Positions 39,199 through 50,347 of a stretch of DNA of 64,000 nucleotides are shown here, in pieces. Source of the DNA: Phytophthora colocasiae. Taxonomy: Eukaryota > Oomycota > Peronosporomycetes > Peronosporales > Peronosporaceae. The notes beneath the pieces were generated by a model, which was not told the origin of the DNA, did not search any database, and saw only the letters and a list, made by a program, of their open reading frames with translations. Each line of letters starts with the position of its first letter. The stretch's first letter is position 1. Where the stretch lies: assembly GCA_018806915.1 (NCBI GenBank), contig JAGKQI010000021.1, positions 310,001 to 374,000 of the forward strand, in the 5' to 3' direction. A program made the position numbers and the translations under genes.

Positions 39199-41484
39199 AT
39201 GCAGAGGGCTCTGCGCTGCCAGTGTCAATCCGCCATGAGAGCGTGGAAGCGGAAATCTCGCACGTTAACCACCGAGTGCTCGTCCAAGCTCTCCAGCCAA
39301 CTACCTGCTCCCTGGCTCGCAACGGACGCAGATGTCGGAATCACTCGCGTTTGCGCTCCTGTAGCCAAGAACGAATACTGGAGCTACGAGATCTCACTGC
39401 GGTTCCCTCAGACGCGCGTTTTGTGGCTCGTACAGCGCTCGTACGCAGACTTCCAGCGCTTCCACGCAACAATTGAAACACTTTACCACCAGGTGCTTCA
39501 AATTCGACAAATCCAACTACCGAAGCCCTCAAGACTCGGATTCGACTCGTTCCGAGCGCAATCGACACGCACTGCAGCGGCGGATAAGCTCCGCAAGCAA
39601 TTGAACAGTTATCTACATAAATTACTGGAAATTGAGAGTATCCACGCTTCCGAGACGTTTCGTGATTTCGTGACACCCCGTCCGGAATCAGAGGACAGTG
39701 AAATTGTTCAAAAAGAACCTGATGATTGCGGCGAGAAACTACAGTTAGGCTCGAGTTTTCGACGAATTGGACGGTCCAGTAGCACCACCAGTACCAGCAC
39801 CACTATGAGTTCCAGAGACAGTATGGATAACCTTCTACTGGACCTCCCATCGCCATTTCCATGGCGAGTTCCACCTCCAGTTGTTGCACCTTCACAGTGT
39901 GAACAAGTGGTGCATTTCGGAGGGGTTATATCGTTGACAGCGCTGGGTGGATTGTCTGTTGGGTTAACTAAGCGTAGTGCACTCTCCGGATCACAGAAAG
40001 CTGCTGCGGTGGCTGCTGGTGTTGCTGGTGTGGCACTTACTGGTCCGTTGTCGGCGGTGTTCGCGTTAAGTGCACTTGGAGGTGGAGTGGGCAAGTACCA
40101 GTTGAATAAAGCGTCGTACCTCAGTGTCTGTAAACCCCAGACAGATCAAGAAGTAGGAATTGAGTTTGTGGTGGAAAACGCAGAGCAGTTCTCGGGACCA
40201 CGTCGACCAGCGAGATTCGGAGACGCCATCCACTTGTTCTGCCATAAAGTACGTAAATCGGTTCGGATTGTGGCAGCTCCAGACTCGAAACTTGGGCACG
40301 CGATGGTAACGGGAGGAGATTCCCAGAAGACGACGTTACGATTGGTGTCGCCGTACGGACACACGGGGCCACTTCGATGTGGAAGCCAAGTTTTCATGCA
40401 GATTGTGGATGGGGAATGGGCTGGACAATTGCTGGGGATGCATGGCGAGTTTCTCACTGCTACGAGGTATTCTCCCGCGGTTTTCCGGTTAGGAACAGTC
40501 GACAACGAGCATGAAGCAGTGAACTGCATCGAGACGATGACCAGTCCAGAGCCGACAATTCCGTTCCGGCTTCGTGTGATGGTGTACAACGTCTGGCTGC
40601 TGCCCAGTTTTGTGTCTTCGTTCAACGAGAAAGTGTCTCCGTGGGCTTCCCAGCGCGCGTCAGCTATCCCTCGCTGCCTCGCACCACTGGACGTAGATGT
40701 GGTGGTCTTCTGTGAAGCTTTCTGTAGCTCTACACGTGAGAAACTCGTGTCTGGAATGAAATCTCAGGGGTTTATTTACGAGACGAAAGTGGTAGGGGAC
40801 GTCTCGCTTTTAGGCTCGAAGAAAGCGATCGACGGGGGCTGTTTCGCTATGAGCAAGTACCCTCTATCCAGTTGTGAAGAAGTTACGTTTGGTAACGTCT
40901 CATCGGGAGAAGATCGCTATGCGGACAAAGGACTCATCTACTTCCAAGTGCGTGTACCAGTAACTCGGAGCTCCGGTGCCAATGGGACTCAGACTGTTCA
41001 CGTAGTGGGAACTCACCTTCAAGCTTGGGAAACGCCTATTGCAATTGCAACTAGGAATGGCCAGTTGAATCTGATGCGTGAATTCGTGGATTCTCTGAAC
41101 ATTCCGAAGCACGAACCAGTTCTCTTTGCGGGAGATATGAATGTGAACAAACACGCTGAAGGTGCACGAGCTCCTGAAGGAGAATACACAGCAATGTTGG
41201 AGCTGCTGGACGTTCATGATCCCGAACTGCATGAAAAGTCATCGATTTACAGTTTTGATCCTCGTACGAACAATCTCGCGGTGGATGGACCCAGTTCCGG
41301 TGGAATTACGGAGCGGTTGGACTACATCATGGTGGAACGCAGTCATCGCCAGCCGTTAACTGCATCAAGTGAAATCGTGCAACTGAAGGCCACGAGGCAT
41401 TGGGCTCCTTCTCGAGGCGCCTCAGATGAAGTGCTCGTTGATCTGTCCGACCATTACCCAGTTATTGTGGACTTCCACTTCTAA
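39199..41484 (+). CDS. PX domain-neutral sphingomyelinase fusion protein
   Basis: 761 residues, intact. A PX domain at roughly 45-160 (YWSYEISLRFPQTRVLWLVQRSYADFQRFH ... LNSYLHKLLEI) would bind phosphoinositides. A Gly/Ala-rich hydrophobic region follows (about 240-310; SLTALGGLSVGL, VAAGVAGVALTG). From ~460 there is a DNase I-fold phosphodiesterase: VMVYNVWLLP (Asn), VVVFCEAF (metal-binding Glu), GGCFAMSKYPL, VVGTHLQAW, LFAGDMNVN, ITERLDYIMV and LSDHYPVI (catalytic Asp-His). These match neutral sphingomyelinases that hydrolyse sphingomyelin-like lipids to ceramide. Both domains suggest action at endosomal or plasma membranes. The exact start is uncertain. Confidence 0.88.
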   Translation: MQRALRCQCQSAMRAWKRKSRTLTTECSSKLSSQLPAPWLATDADVGITRVCAPVAKNEYWSYEISLRFPQTRVLWLVQRSYADFQRFHATIETLYHQVLQIRQIQLPKPSRLGFDSFRAQSTRTAAADKLRKQLNSYLHKLLEIESIHASETFRDFVTPRPESEDSEIVQKEPDDCGEKLQLGSSFRRIGRSSSTTSTSTTMSSRDSMDNLLLDLPSPFPWRVPPPVVAPSQCEQVVHFGGVISLTALGGLSVGLTKRSALSGSQKAAAVAAGVAGVALTGPLSAVFALSALGGGVGKYQLNKASYLSVCKPQTDQEVGIEFVVENAEQFSGPRRPARFGDAIHLFCHKVRKSVRIVAAPDSKLGHAMVTGGDSQKTTLRLVSPYGHTGPLRCGSQVFMQIVDGEWAGQLLGMHGEFLTATRYSPAVFRLGTVDNEHEAVNCIETMTSPEPTIPFRLRVMVYNVWLLPSFVSSFNEKVSPWASQRASAIPRCLAPLDVDVVVFCEAFCSSTREKLVSGMKSQGFIYETKVVGDVSLLGSKKAIDGGCFAMSKYPLSSCEEVTFGNVSSGEDRYADKGLIYFQVRVPVTRSSGANGTQTVHVVGTHLQAWETPIAIATRNGQLNLMREFVDSLNIPKHEPVLFAGDMNVNKHAEGARAPEGEYTAMLELLDVHDPELHEKSSIYSFDPRTNNLAVDGPSSGGITERLDYIMVERSHRQPLTASSEIVQLKATRHWAPSRGASDEVLVDLSDHYPVIVDFHF

Positions 41485-41806
41485 ATTATATCAGCATTGC
41501 CCTGTCACCTGATGACTCGGAACTCGCGTATTTGCCTCTAAGTTTGAACTTCAAAGGCTGTACAGCCAGTTGCCATGTTTTGGTGGACGAGAAGCTAGTA
41601 AACCCCCGCACGTTTTAAAGCCATGTGGGCGATTTGAATGAAAAACCTGATGCCTAACATTTCGTGATCGATGAGGAACTCGTTTTCATACTCACCGCAA
41701 TTTATTTCGCGAAGCAGTTGGACTAAGGTCTGGTCTTGCGGAACGCTCGCACTTGTATCATCTCAACGCATGTGGATAATGACTTTTGCATTGTGCTGTA
41801 CGCAGT
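41485..41806. other. intergenic spacer
   Basis: Downstream region of the sphingomyelinase and upstream of the protease. Apart from the core promoter at 41807 nothing stands out. Confidence 0.4.
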
Positions 41807-41821
41807 TCATTCCTGAATTTG
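41807..41821 (+). promoter_or_regulatory. oomycete-type core promoter of the protease gene
   Basis: TCATTCCTGAATTTG, identical to the string before the WrbA-like gene, 43 bp before the ATG at 41850. Matches the oomycete initiator plus flanking-element pattern. Confidence 0.6.
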
Positions 41822-41849
41822 CATTCGACTAAACAAGCCGCCATCAACT

Positions 41850-43011
41850 ATGAAGCTGTTCGGTTTGATCGCTAGCTCGGTTCTAGCTGTCTCCTCAGTG
41901 ACGCTGGAATTCGTTCAAGCTCGTCCAATGCATGCCGACATCAACTATGAGCGCTATCTTGAGGAAATCGACTCTGCCGACGCCGACATTAAGTCGTGGA
42001 AGAACAGCAAGTATCGCCACCAAGAACAATTGGCTGCCGGAGCAATCTGAGGAGAGGAGTGCTGATGACAACGATGAAGAGATTCGACAACGGATCTTCA
42101 TGAGCAGGAAAGCGGCCGAGAAGGCTCAAGCGGCTAACCCCAACGCCAATTTCTCCATCATGACACCGTTTTCAGCTCTAACCGACAAAGAGTTTAACGC
42201 GAAAGTGACGAACCCCTACGTCCTCGGTAACAAAACTAACAGCTTCACTGTTCCCAAGCGCTCACTGCGTCAAGAAGAAGGTGGCTACTCCTTTTCAAGT
42301 ATTCAAGACATGATCAATTCGATCACACAGGGCCAGCAAGGAATTATCAATGGAGATGATTCCGCCTGGAACTTCGCTCCGACAGCCTCCAGTCCTCCAG
42401 CCACCACGCCTACTACCGCACCCCCTACTACCACACCAACTGAGGAATCGGCAACACAGACGTCGGCTTCAACTACAGGGACGCAGACTGGTTCGGTCGA
42501 CTGGTCCGGCACGGCGTGTATGTCTCCCATTCAGAACCAGGGGCAATGTGGTGGATGCTGGGCGTTCGCATCTGTCGCGGCTGTGGAATCCTTGCAGTGT
42601 ATCTTCAATGGAAAGAAGAGCGTCAATAAATACTCGGAGCAGCAGTTGTTGGGTTGTGACTCTCAAAACCAAGGTTGTGGTGGTGGTGCACCGGTGTACG
42701 CTTACGAGTACATCCAGCAGAATGGACTGTGCGGTGAAAGCGCCGTCCCGTACGAGATGGCAAATGGTGGCACTGCAACCTGTGGCACAACCTGTTCACA
42801 AAGTGATCCTGGCCTCAGTGGGTATGAAAATCTTGAGGCAGGGGATGAAGCCGGTCTTTTGAAAGCTGTGCAGTCGCAACCGGTTGTGGTAGCTGTTGCA
42901 TCGGCCAATGATGTCTTTAAGCAGTACACGGGTGGCGTCATATCGAGCTGCGGGACGACGGATGTGGATCATGCTGTGGTGGTAGTGGGTTTCGATGATA
43001 CATCGTTCAAG
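41850..43011 (+). pseudogene. papain-family (C1) cysteine protease, frameshifted and 3'-truncated
   Basis: Starts MKLFGLIASSVLAVSSVTLE, a clear secretion signal. The proregion has a shortened I29-like inhibitor segment (ANFSIMTPFSALTDKEFNAK). A Thr/Pro-rich linker precedes the mature enzyme: NQGQCGGCWAFASV with the catalytic Cys, CGGGAPVYAYEYI, and DVDHAVVVVGF with the catalytic His. The reading frame changes around 42020-42050: the signal-peptide ORF stops and the protease continues in another frame. After VGFDD the Asn-containing end (normally N-S-W-G) is missing, replaced by antisense ankyrin-repeat DNA. A secreted endopeptidase originally, now inactive. Confidence 0.85.
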
Positions 43012-43500
43012 ATCCGCTACCTCCGCATGTCCTTGATCGACAGCACGTGCAATCGATTCAGTCGTGCAGCCCTCCGTTGTGTTCTCATGTAGCCACTTCA
43101 CGACATCTAAGTGATCGTTTTGCGCCGCCCAGATCATTGTGTGCCTTGTGCATCCTTCTGTTCTGTTCTCGTGAAGCCATTTTACCACATCTAAGTGGCC
43201 CCTTGTCGCCGCAGAGTCCATGGTGTCTACCGTACACCCCTCCGTTCGGTTTTCATGAAGCCACTTGACTATTGGCAAATGTCCATTCAACGCTGCTTGG
43301 TCCATTGTATCCGTGGTGCATCCGTCTTGGCGGTGCGTGTGCAGCCACTGGACGACCGCCAAGTGGCCGAATTCCGCCGCAGTGTTCATAATCTTGGTTC
43401 CCCATTCACATCGAGTGACGTGGAAATCCGACAGCCACTGCAAGATGCCCACGTGTCCGTTTGTGGCGGCAATGATAGCTGCCTTGCACTAATAGGCCTT
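43012..43500 (-). pseudogene. ankyrin-repeat protein fragment
   Basis: Minus-strand repeats of about 33 residues: MNTAAEFGHLAVVQWLHTHRQDGCT, QAALNGHLPIVKWLHENRTEGCT, SAATRGHLDVVKWLHENRTEGCT and WAAQNDHLDVVKWLHENTTEGCT. The GHLxVVKWLHENRTEGCT form is a large oomycete ankyrin family. It is cut at 43011 by protease sequence and has a stop upstream near 43500, so neither end is complete. Confidence 0.82.
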
Positions 43501-43589
43501 GACGTTCCAGGCGTGCAACGTGTGGGGGCTCTCAAACCGATAGATACTTCTCGCGGACAGAGGTGAAAATCGGAATCGTCGGAAGGCAT

Positions 43590-44500
43590 TTTATAGACAA
43601 TGCCTGAACGACGCGTAGTCGTTTATTGTCTTCTAGTTGGAGTGAATGATAGCAACTGACTTTTCAAAAACGTTGATCATACATGTATTACTACTAACGT
43701 TAGTAGTAAATTTTACTACATCTCTCTACGCAAGAACACAAGCTTGTCAGCCTACATCTTCGGATATGACATGTCAGTGAGCAGACCGCAAGTCCCCATG
43801 CCGCTCGACCGCGCCATGCGAATATATCCTGCATCACCCCAGTCCTCACCCCACGACTCGTGGGGCCCACGAGTTAGTTCAGTGGCTTCTGGGGAATCGG
43901 AAGGAATGCTGTGGTGAGTACTCCTCTAGACCGGCGAAGAATGGTTACTTCACTGTAGGTCAATGGGCTACTGCAACAAACTTTAGCTGCGCGATGGAAA
44001 TTGCTGCGAGAAATGGACATCCCCTTTTCTCAAGTGGCAACTTACCTCCTTGGACGCGGCGGTTTTTGCACGTGTTGTGTTGTTCTGTACAACATAACAA
44101 GACTTGATTTCAGTATGCCAAAAATTCCGCAAAACCGAACTGATGTATCAATGGACAAATCTGTCGACTGTGATTGGTGACACGTGGACGCATTCTACAA
44201 CTTGACTGGTAGTTCAAAACACGTGGTGAACCAAAACTTTTCACAAATTTGAAACGTAGAGAAACAAAAGTCGGTTCCCCTCGGCTCATTCGATTGACAC
44301 GCACGTAATCGCGCACGTCGCGCCATGGATATCAAGGTGGTGTGGCCTCTACTACGCAAGGCCAACTGGACAGCAAGACCTCCGACAGGACTCGACGTTC
44401 AGTACGCTTGCGTTATGTTATTGATGTTGTAATTACTCTAATGCGCTGTATTTTATTTGACGTAGCTTTGACTATGTAAAGCCAGGATGTAGTCGGAAGA
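43590..44500. other. intergenic, no gene recognised
   Basis: Contains a palindrome tactactaacgttagtagta near 43690-43710 and short ORFs without known domains. A ttgttctgtacaacataa string (44084-44100) also occurs near 45936-45953, around the piggyBac relic. Confidence 0.4.
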
Positions 44501-44515
44501 CTGGTACTAGGGGCG

Positions 44516-45455
44516 TTGACTATTTTAACGGGGAGGGCGAGCTGCTGGCGTATGTGCGCGGTGATAAGAATGGCAGTAGCCGCCTCTGATCCGGGGCTGC
44601 TTGCATTGGGATGGGCGGACAACAACATTGTCTACTTCTTGGCTTCTCATGTTAGTGCGGACCGTACATCTGTGCAGCGTCGAGAGAAAAATGGCGTGAT
44701 GTCGACGGTACCCTGTCCAGCGCTAGTTGCTGAGTATCAACGATACATGGGAGGCGTGGATCGTCACGATCAACTACGACTCCAATCTTACTCAATGCAG
44801 CTATCGACAAGGTAATATGTTGACACGGGTGACTTATGATTTCGATTTTATGCTGACGTACTAATGTCAACGTATTTTTCTAACTTTATGCTGTTCTGGA
44901 CGCAGGTTCACTAAGTACTACAAAAACCTGTTTCTGAGACTGGTAGATATGGCTGTTGTCAACGCGTATATCATTCACAAGGCGACACAAGAAGCAGAGC
45001 AAAAGGACGCGCATTTCGCATTCCTCTCCGCGTTGCACCAGCAGCTGCTTGCTCAGTCCGAAATGGATTTTACCCAGACGACGGTACCTTCACCGTCGAA
45101 GCCGCGGCGTGTGAACACGCTACCTGCTATGGTCACTAGTGAACACAACCTAGTTTTGACGGCTGCAAAGCGAGATAATGATGGTGTGAAGCGTACACGA
45201 CAGCGTGGGTGCAAGGTTTGCTTGTATTACAAGCCTAAGGGTCAAAAGCGGGGGAAGAGCTCGCGATACTACTGCCCGACGTGCACGGTGAAGATGGAAG
45301 GGTTGATTCCTCTTTGCAATACCGTCCGTGGGTACACGGAAAATGAAGGCTTGACGTGCTCACAAATTTGGCACTTAGTCTGGCACAACGGGGAGTTGCT
45401 CCTCATGAGTGCCGTATTCGCCGTCGTTCTGTCAAAGAGTAGGCTAAACACTTGA
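44516..45455 (+). pseudogene. piggyBac-like transposase 2, C-terminal part
   Basis: Begins inside the transposase, with NNIVYFLASHVSADRTSVQ and PCPALVAEYQRYMGGVDRHDQLRLQSY (third catalytic Asp). An intron of about 90 bp (44812-44905) precedes FTKYYKNLFLRLVDMAVVNAYIIHKATQEAE. It ends with the Cys-rich tail CKVCLYYKPK ... RYYCPTC. Similar to relic 1 and in the opposite orientation. The first two catalytic regions are absent. Confidence 0.78.
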
Positions 45456-46730
45456 AATACACGTACTGATAGCACACAGCTACATGTTAGATCCATGCTG
45501 TGTTGCAGGGTGGTGGAAACGTCACGTAGCCTTACAGACCGACCGGAAACTGAGCTGGACACCTGTGACGAGCATACCTTCGCCACTCGCCGCTTCGTAG
45601 AGTATGGCACATCGCTGCTGGCCTGTTGCTTCTTGCTGGCGCCGCGCAGACAGAAGCTGAGCACGTCATGGCGCTAGGAATGAGCGTCTCGAAGCTCCGC
45701 GGTTGCAGTGAGCGGAGCGCCTGTGGCTATGACCGCTGCCATTAAATTTTTTAAAAAAAATGCCTTTCTACACCCGTGTCAAAAGGGGTTTGATTAGGTA
45801 AAATGCAACTGATAATGAAGCATCACGTTTTTGCGAGGAATATTAATGGAGAGCTTAGCTACATGTTGTGCGCAAAACATCCATTTTGATATTAGTGCTC
45901 AGTATACCATTCTGAAACTAATACATTTTCTTACGCTGTTCTGTACAACATAAGTCATATGTTATGATGTTCCCGTCAACATCCGCGTCCAAGGGGTTAC
46001 TGACTCCGATAAATGATACCAACCGGTAGAGACCTTAACCCTTTCGCGAACATCGTAGCATTCTGCCTCCAACGAAGGTGTTCCAAAACAAGGTGGATTT
46101 TAAACACAACAGAAGGTAGCGAAACGCTACCTTCGAGTTGAAAGGTCGCCTGGACCATGCCGTGTTTTGGTAATGGAACCACGTGTTTTGTAACAAGGAT
46201 TTTATCCAATCAAAACACTCATATGTCAGGGGGGTTAGGGGTAATTTTCGGTTCCACGGCAAAACACCCTTTTAAACTGATAAAAACCTGCTGAATCTGT
46301 TGAAATTTACGAATAAATTACTGATTTGTGTCGAACTCAGCTTGAAGCCAGCCCTGACGTGCGATCTTGAAGGGTCAAAAGTCCCACGCGAACCCACTGC
46401 AATGCAGTCTGGCGTGATGAGACTCATTGGATCCACGAGCGCATTCCTCATTTTGCGAAGAAGATGGCACGTCCCAAACAGAAACCTGACCATCCACGGC
46501 GCCCTGATCAAGTCGAGGTTGTTGGGTTTTGCTTTTGTTACTCGCATAATATGCTATTATCTAATAATTTTTTGCTAGTTACAACTACCAACGGTGACAG
46601 TAGCTTCTGATGGCAAGAGCATATACAGAAAAGCAGGCATTACAATGGAATATGTACGTATATAAACATCGCTTATTCAAACTATAACTTACAATACGTT
46701 GGTTAGGCACTCGAGTATTTCTCCTGTAAC
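45456..46730. other. intergenic, no gene recognised
   Basis: AT-rich. Short ORFs at 45997-46262 and 46272-46578 show no known motif. ttctgtacaacataagtcatatgttatg near 45940-45967 is partly palindromic. Confidence 0.4.
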
Positions 46731-47460
46731 ATGGATTTAGAGTTTGAAAATCTGTGTCCACTCTATTATCCACTGGACCCTGAGGTGCATGACACCATAC
46801 TACTGCTGTATTCAAATGTGTATTTATTCTTTGTGTGTCCACCAGGAATTCGAGAGTAGTTTTCAGTCATCAAGCGAAATTGATGACTTTGTAGCAGCAT
46901 TACCGGTGAAGGAGATCTACGCGCTGTATATCTCACATCAGCTCGGGAAGAGTGGTCGTGAATATACAATGATGATGAGGTGGCTGCACATTTGTTTGGA
47001 CATTTCAGGGGTACGATTTTTTGAAGTGTAGATTTTCTCCTGGACTCTGACAATTTCTACATATTATTTGTAGATCCGTGATGAACACCTCCAAAAACGA
47101 CGCCTCTTTCTGAATGCATTTCTGGAACACAAACGTGAATTACTGGATCAGCACGTTGAAGAGCACGTGGCGATGAAAGCTAACAAGACCATCGATGCTG
47201 AAGAGTTATATGATCACGCCTATGAAGGTTTCTTGGAGGAGAAAAACTACAATATGGTGATCTACCTTAGCATGGCTATGAAGGTTATGCAGTACGTCAT
47301 CATCTCCGTGCAAGACATGTACATGGAGTGCCTGTGCAAGACGTGCGGCCACCACAAGAACCAGTCTGTAGCACTTCCTCCCAAACAATTTCACAGACGT
47401 GTACCAGACGTCCTATGTGTTGCTGACAACGAGCTTTACAACCAGCCACACGTAAAATAG
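46731..47460 (+). CDS. small intron-containing gene, unknown function
   Basis: Three exons: 46731-46784 (MDLEFENLCPLYYPLDPE), 46846-47010 (EFESSFQSSSEIDDFVAALP ... CLDISG) and 47074-47460 (IRDEHLQKRRLFLNAFLEHK ... ELYNQPHVK stop). Introns 46785-46845 and 47011-47073 have GT..AG ends and preserve frame, giving about 201 residues. A C-x2-C-G-H-H motif (CLCKTCGHHKN) may bind zinc. It is helical and Glu/Lys-rich. The family is not recognised. It could continue into the zinc-finger ORF downstream by another intron. Confidence 0.5.
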
Positions 47461-47596
47461 TGTTCGGTTCAAGGTCACGTTCTCGACAGGGCAATACATT
47501 TTACTTTGTTGTATACATGCCATTCCACCCCCGTATTAGGTTATTGCACCACTGAGTTCTTAGCATTTATGCGTGAATGTGGAGATGAAGACGGTG

Positions 47597-48062
47597 ATGA
47601 AGAGGAGGACCCAGAAGAAGTGAATCGTTCACAATTGAAGCTTCTGGATGTAAAAGATTTACGAATTTGAGCGACTCAGAAAATAGTGAAGCTGAATCCC
47701 CCCTTCCGACACCCCGCGGAATTCCGCTGCAGAGTCGTCCTGCCACTGGAAAAAATGCAGCAGTGGGTGCATCTATTGCTACTGCCCCTGTGAGCGTGTC
47801 TGGAACTCGAACGGGGTACGTTCCAACGCTCGATAGTGGACAGAAACGGATGCAGGAGAAGGGATCGCCTAACAGACTGATACACTGTCCAACGTGCACT
47901 AAGTATTATCACAAGAAGTGCGCGAAGGAGAATGGGGACGAGAATATCTGCTGGAACTGTGAGTTTGGAACGATGATCGGCGACAGTGAACTCGATGAGG
48001 AGCATGCGAGACACAATAGTGAGTATTTGGCGTATTCCGACGGTCGTCTTCTAAGAGTGTGA
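47597..48062 (+). CDS. PHD/RING-like zinc-finger protein fragment
   Basis: An open frame with a disordered Ser/Pro-rich section (SDSENSEAESPLPTPRGIP) then IHCPTCTKYYHKKCAKENGDENICWNCEF. The C-x2-C...H-x2-C...C-x2-C arrangement resembles the second half of a PHD finger. No good start codon; probably a 3' exon of the preceding gene or a separate truncated gene. A PHD finger would suggest a chromatin role (inference). Confidence 0.42.
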
Positions 48063-48464
48063 GCGAGAGGTAGGTGATGTGAATGAATAACAAGTAGATG
48101 AAGGGGTTGAAGATAGAGATGTTGAGATGCCGAATGCCGATGCAGCTGAAAACGTCAACAGCCAGACCGGCAGGAGTCGGATGGAGTTCGTTGGAGATGT
48201 AACAGGTGACGTTGATGCTGGTTTCCAATAAGTTACAAATCGTATTACAGAGGAACTTCGCGATGAAGAGAAGAGGGACTTGGACACTGTATCTTAGGAG
48301 GAGTTCGCTGTCTGGAGGTGCAACAAAGAATATCCCGCCGATTTTCTTCATTAACAACTGCAATCTGACTGCACCGTTAATGACAATCGTCAGTAGTAAG
48401 GCTCAGACTCCACGTGAATCGACTTCGGTTGTAAACAATATCCAGTTGCAGTTCCAAGAAACTC
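48063..48464. other. intergenic, no gene recognised
   Basis: No supported coding sequence or repeat. Confidence 0.35.
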
Positions 48465-48620
48465 CTACACGAGTCGTATTTTTTTTGATATACTCAAACC
48501 GTCCTTTGTTTAGGTTACCACTGGACCAAATATCTTGAGTTAAGTATACTCTAAAACGATAGAGATTAGGAACTTCTTCGATCCTACCAACTTCGCCTGC
48601 ATCCTCGATCGATCCACATT
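48465..48620 (+). repeat. dispersed repeat, copy 1
   Basis: Contains taccactggaccaaatatct and adjacent sequence through gatagagattagg and aacttcgcctgcatcctcg. It matches, in inverse orientation, 59815-59945 and, in the same orientation, 60147-60230. Probably a solo piece of the TIR element described at 59868-60202. Confidence 0.7.
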
Positions 48621-48958
48621 GTCTACTAGTACGTCAGAGCTCGACAGGTCCCATACTCGTGCAACTTCTTCATCTAAAGAAACAATTATTTGATAACTTG
48701 TTCACACATACTCATGCCAAGCGAGTTGTTATCGTCTTACTACGTAAGATGACGATTCCAGAACAGTATACTAAGACGAGTAAATTGATGTATTTTATGT
48801 TGTGCGGGGCTGTGGACTGGTGCCATCTTCCTGCTCTTATTCTACGTGTTGCTACTGGACGCCAGGGCTTACCTCCTTGAATACCGATGATGTTTGTCAC
48901 CAACGAACATGCAGTTGATGCCGAAAGAGATTGAGGACGAGGCGAACGAAGACTACGC

Positions 48959-49385
48959 GCTGGCCATGATGTCCAAGTCGAAGAACAAAGACGACTCAAA
49001 CAACTCGGACACGTCGAACGACGATATTATGGTGGCCGTTCCGCGCTGCGAGAAGAACTTCACTCCTGTGTCCATCGCTTTCACGGATCGTACTTGGTGC
49101 CGAACCCAACCAACACGAAGGAGACTTTTGACTTGCTGAAGGGCATCAGCGGCTAAGCGACGCCGGATCCACTGGTGCTGGCAAGACGACGTTGATCGAT
49201 GTGATCGCCGGGCGTAAGACGGAGGGCACGATCCAGGGCAAGATCTACCTGAACGGCTGTGAGGCGAACGACCTGGCCATTCGTCGTGCGACGGGCTACT
49301 GCGAGCAGATGGATGATCATTTGGAGGCATCGACGATGCGTGAGGCGCTGACGTTCAGCGCGTTCCTGCCACCGACTTGGTGGAC
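48959..49385 (+). pseudogene. PDR-type ABC transporter fragment (nucleotide-binding domain 1), left arm
   Basis: Reads VPRCEKNFTPVSIAFTDR, NPTNTKETFDLLKGISG, then after a small deletion GSTGAGKTTLIDVIAGRKTE (Walker A) and IYLNGCEANDLAIRRATGYC, MREALTFSAFLPPT. These are landmarks of oomycete PDR (ABCG full-size) efflux pumps. Coding stops at SAFLPPT, where unrelated sequence joins. An in-frame stop and the deletion before Walker A make it inactive. Confidence 0.82.
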
Positions 49386-50347
49386 GTTTGTTCTGCAAAA
49401 GCCGAGTACAGTCGCGCTAGACGTTCTGCTCCATGGCCAGCACCGTCTTGTCAACGGAGGCCTGCTTGGGAACGATAATCCGTATGTGCTGACACTTCTC
49501 TGTAGCTGTGATGAGGTAGGTGGTGGTACAGGTCCCACAAAATAGCTCCTTGACTGCGACGACTAAACGTGAATGCTTGGCGAGGTGAGTCACGCGGACG
49601 ATAAATGCAGCGTTCGGACAAAAGATGGCGGCTACCCACCAACAATATGCTTGCTATAACGCCATGACGACAGCAACGGCGGTGGCAGGTGCGACTACAA
49701 ATAGCGCAGTAAGCACGCGGATGAGACCACTGGCATGGTTTTTACGACGCCAGTATCCAGCGGTTCACGACAGCCCCGTCGTCGGTGGTAGTAATCCATG
49801 GGACAACGAATGAAGTTGGTCGACGAGCGCAATGACGAAAGCCCCTGCAGCCGAATCAATTGAGAATGACGAGTCCGGGGGTAATGAAGATAGCCTCCGG
49901 CAAGACAATGCTAAGCACCCGTCGATGTTGAAGTAGTTCAAATAGAGACACGGTTAGGCCGATCCTTTGCAGACGACCGCATTTCTGGACCACGGAAGCC
50001 TCCGGCAGATAGCAGCACGGGTGTAGCGGATGAAGTTATGGTGGACGCCTTCAGGGTGACTTGGTGCGAGCTCAGCAAATTGGAAAGTGAGCTCTCAGTT
50101 CTGCCGCGCACACACGATACGCTGCTACTTGATGAACGTCGAAAAACTAACAATCACACCAATCAGAGGATGTCATCGCACCGTATGCAAAGCCTATTGG
50201 CGGAATTTTACAGCGAGTCAATTTTATTGGCGGAGCCACCAAAGCGAACCCACAGGAGAATTAGGTGGGCGATCTTACCGATTCGCGCGCTGAGAAATGA
50301 TTGGACACTTTACTTCAACGTCGATTTAGATGTACCCTGATTTAGCA
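49011..50347 (+). repeat. large inverted repeat, left arm
   Basis: 1337 bp, almost identical in inverse orientation to 54250-55588. Contains a PDR-type ABC transporter fragment (to about 49380) and ORFs of unknown origin, among them one beginning MVDAFRVTWCELSKLE at 50038. Differences between arms are few, including a 4-base indel near 49090. Confidence 0.88.
50038..50340 (+). CDS. 100-residue ORF in the inverted-repeat arm, unknown
   Basis: MVDAFRVTWCELSKLESELS ... ending LYFNVDLDVP. The same ORF occurs in the right arm at 54557-54255 with one change near the end. No family recognised; probably part of an unknown mobile element. Confidence 0.3.
   Translation: MVDAFRVTWCELSKLESELSVLPRTHDTLLLDERRKTNNHTNQRMSSHRMQSLLAEFYSESILLAEPPKRTHRRIRWAILPIRALRNDWTLYFNVDLDVP

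Noticed and set aside
46300..46578. Opposing ORFs near 46.3-46.5 kb
   Set aside because: Neither strand shows a domain, start context or splice signals.
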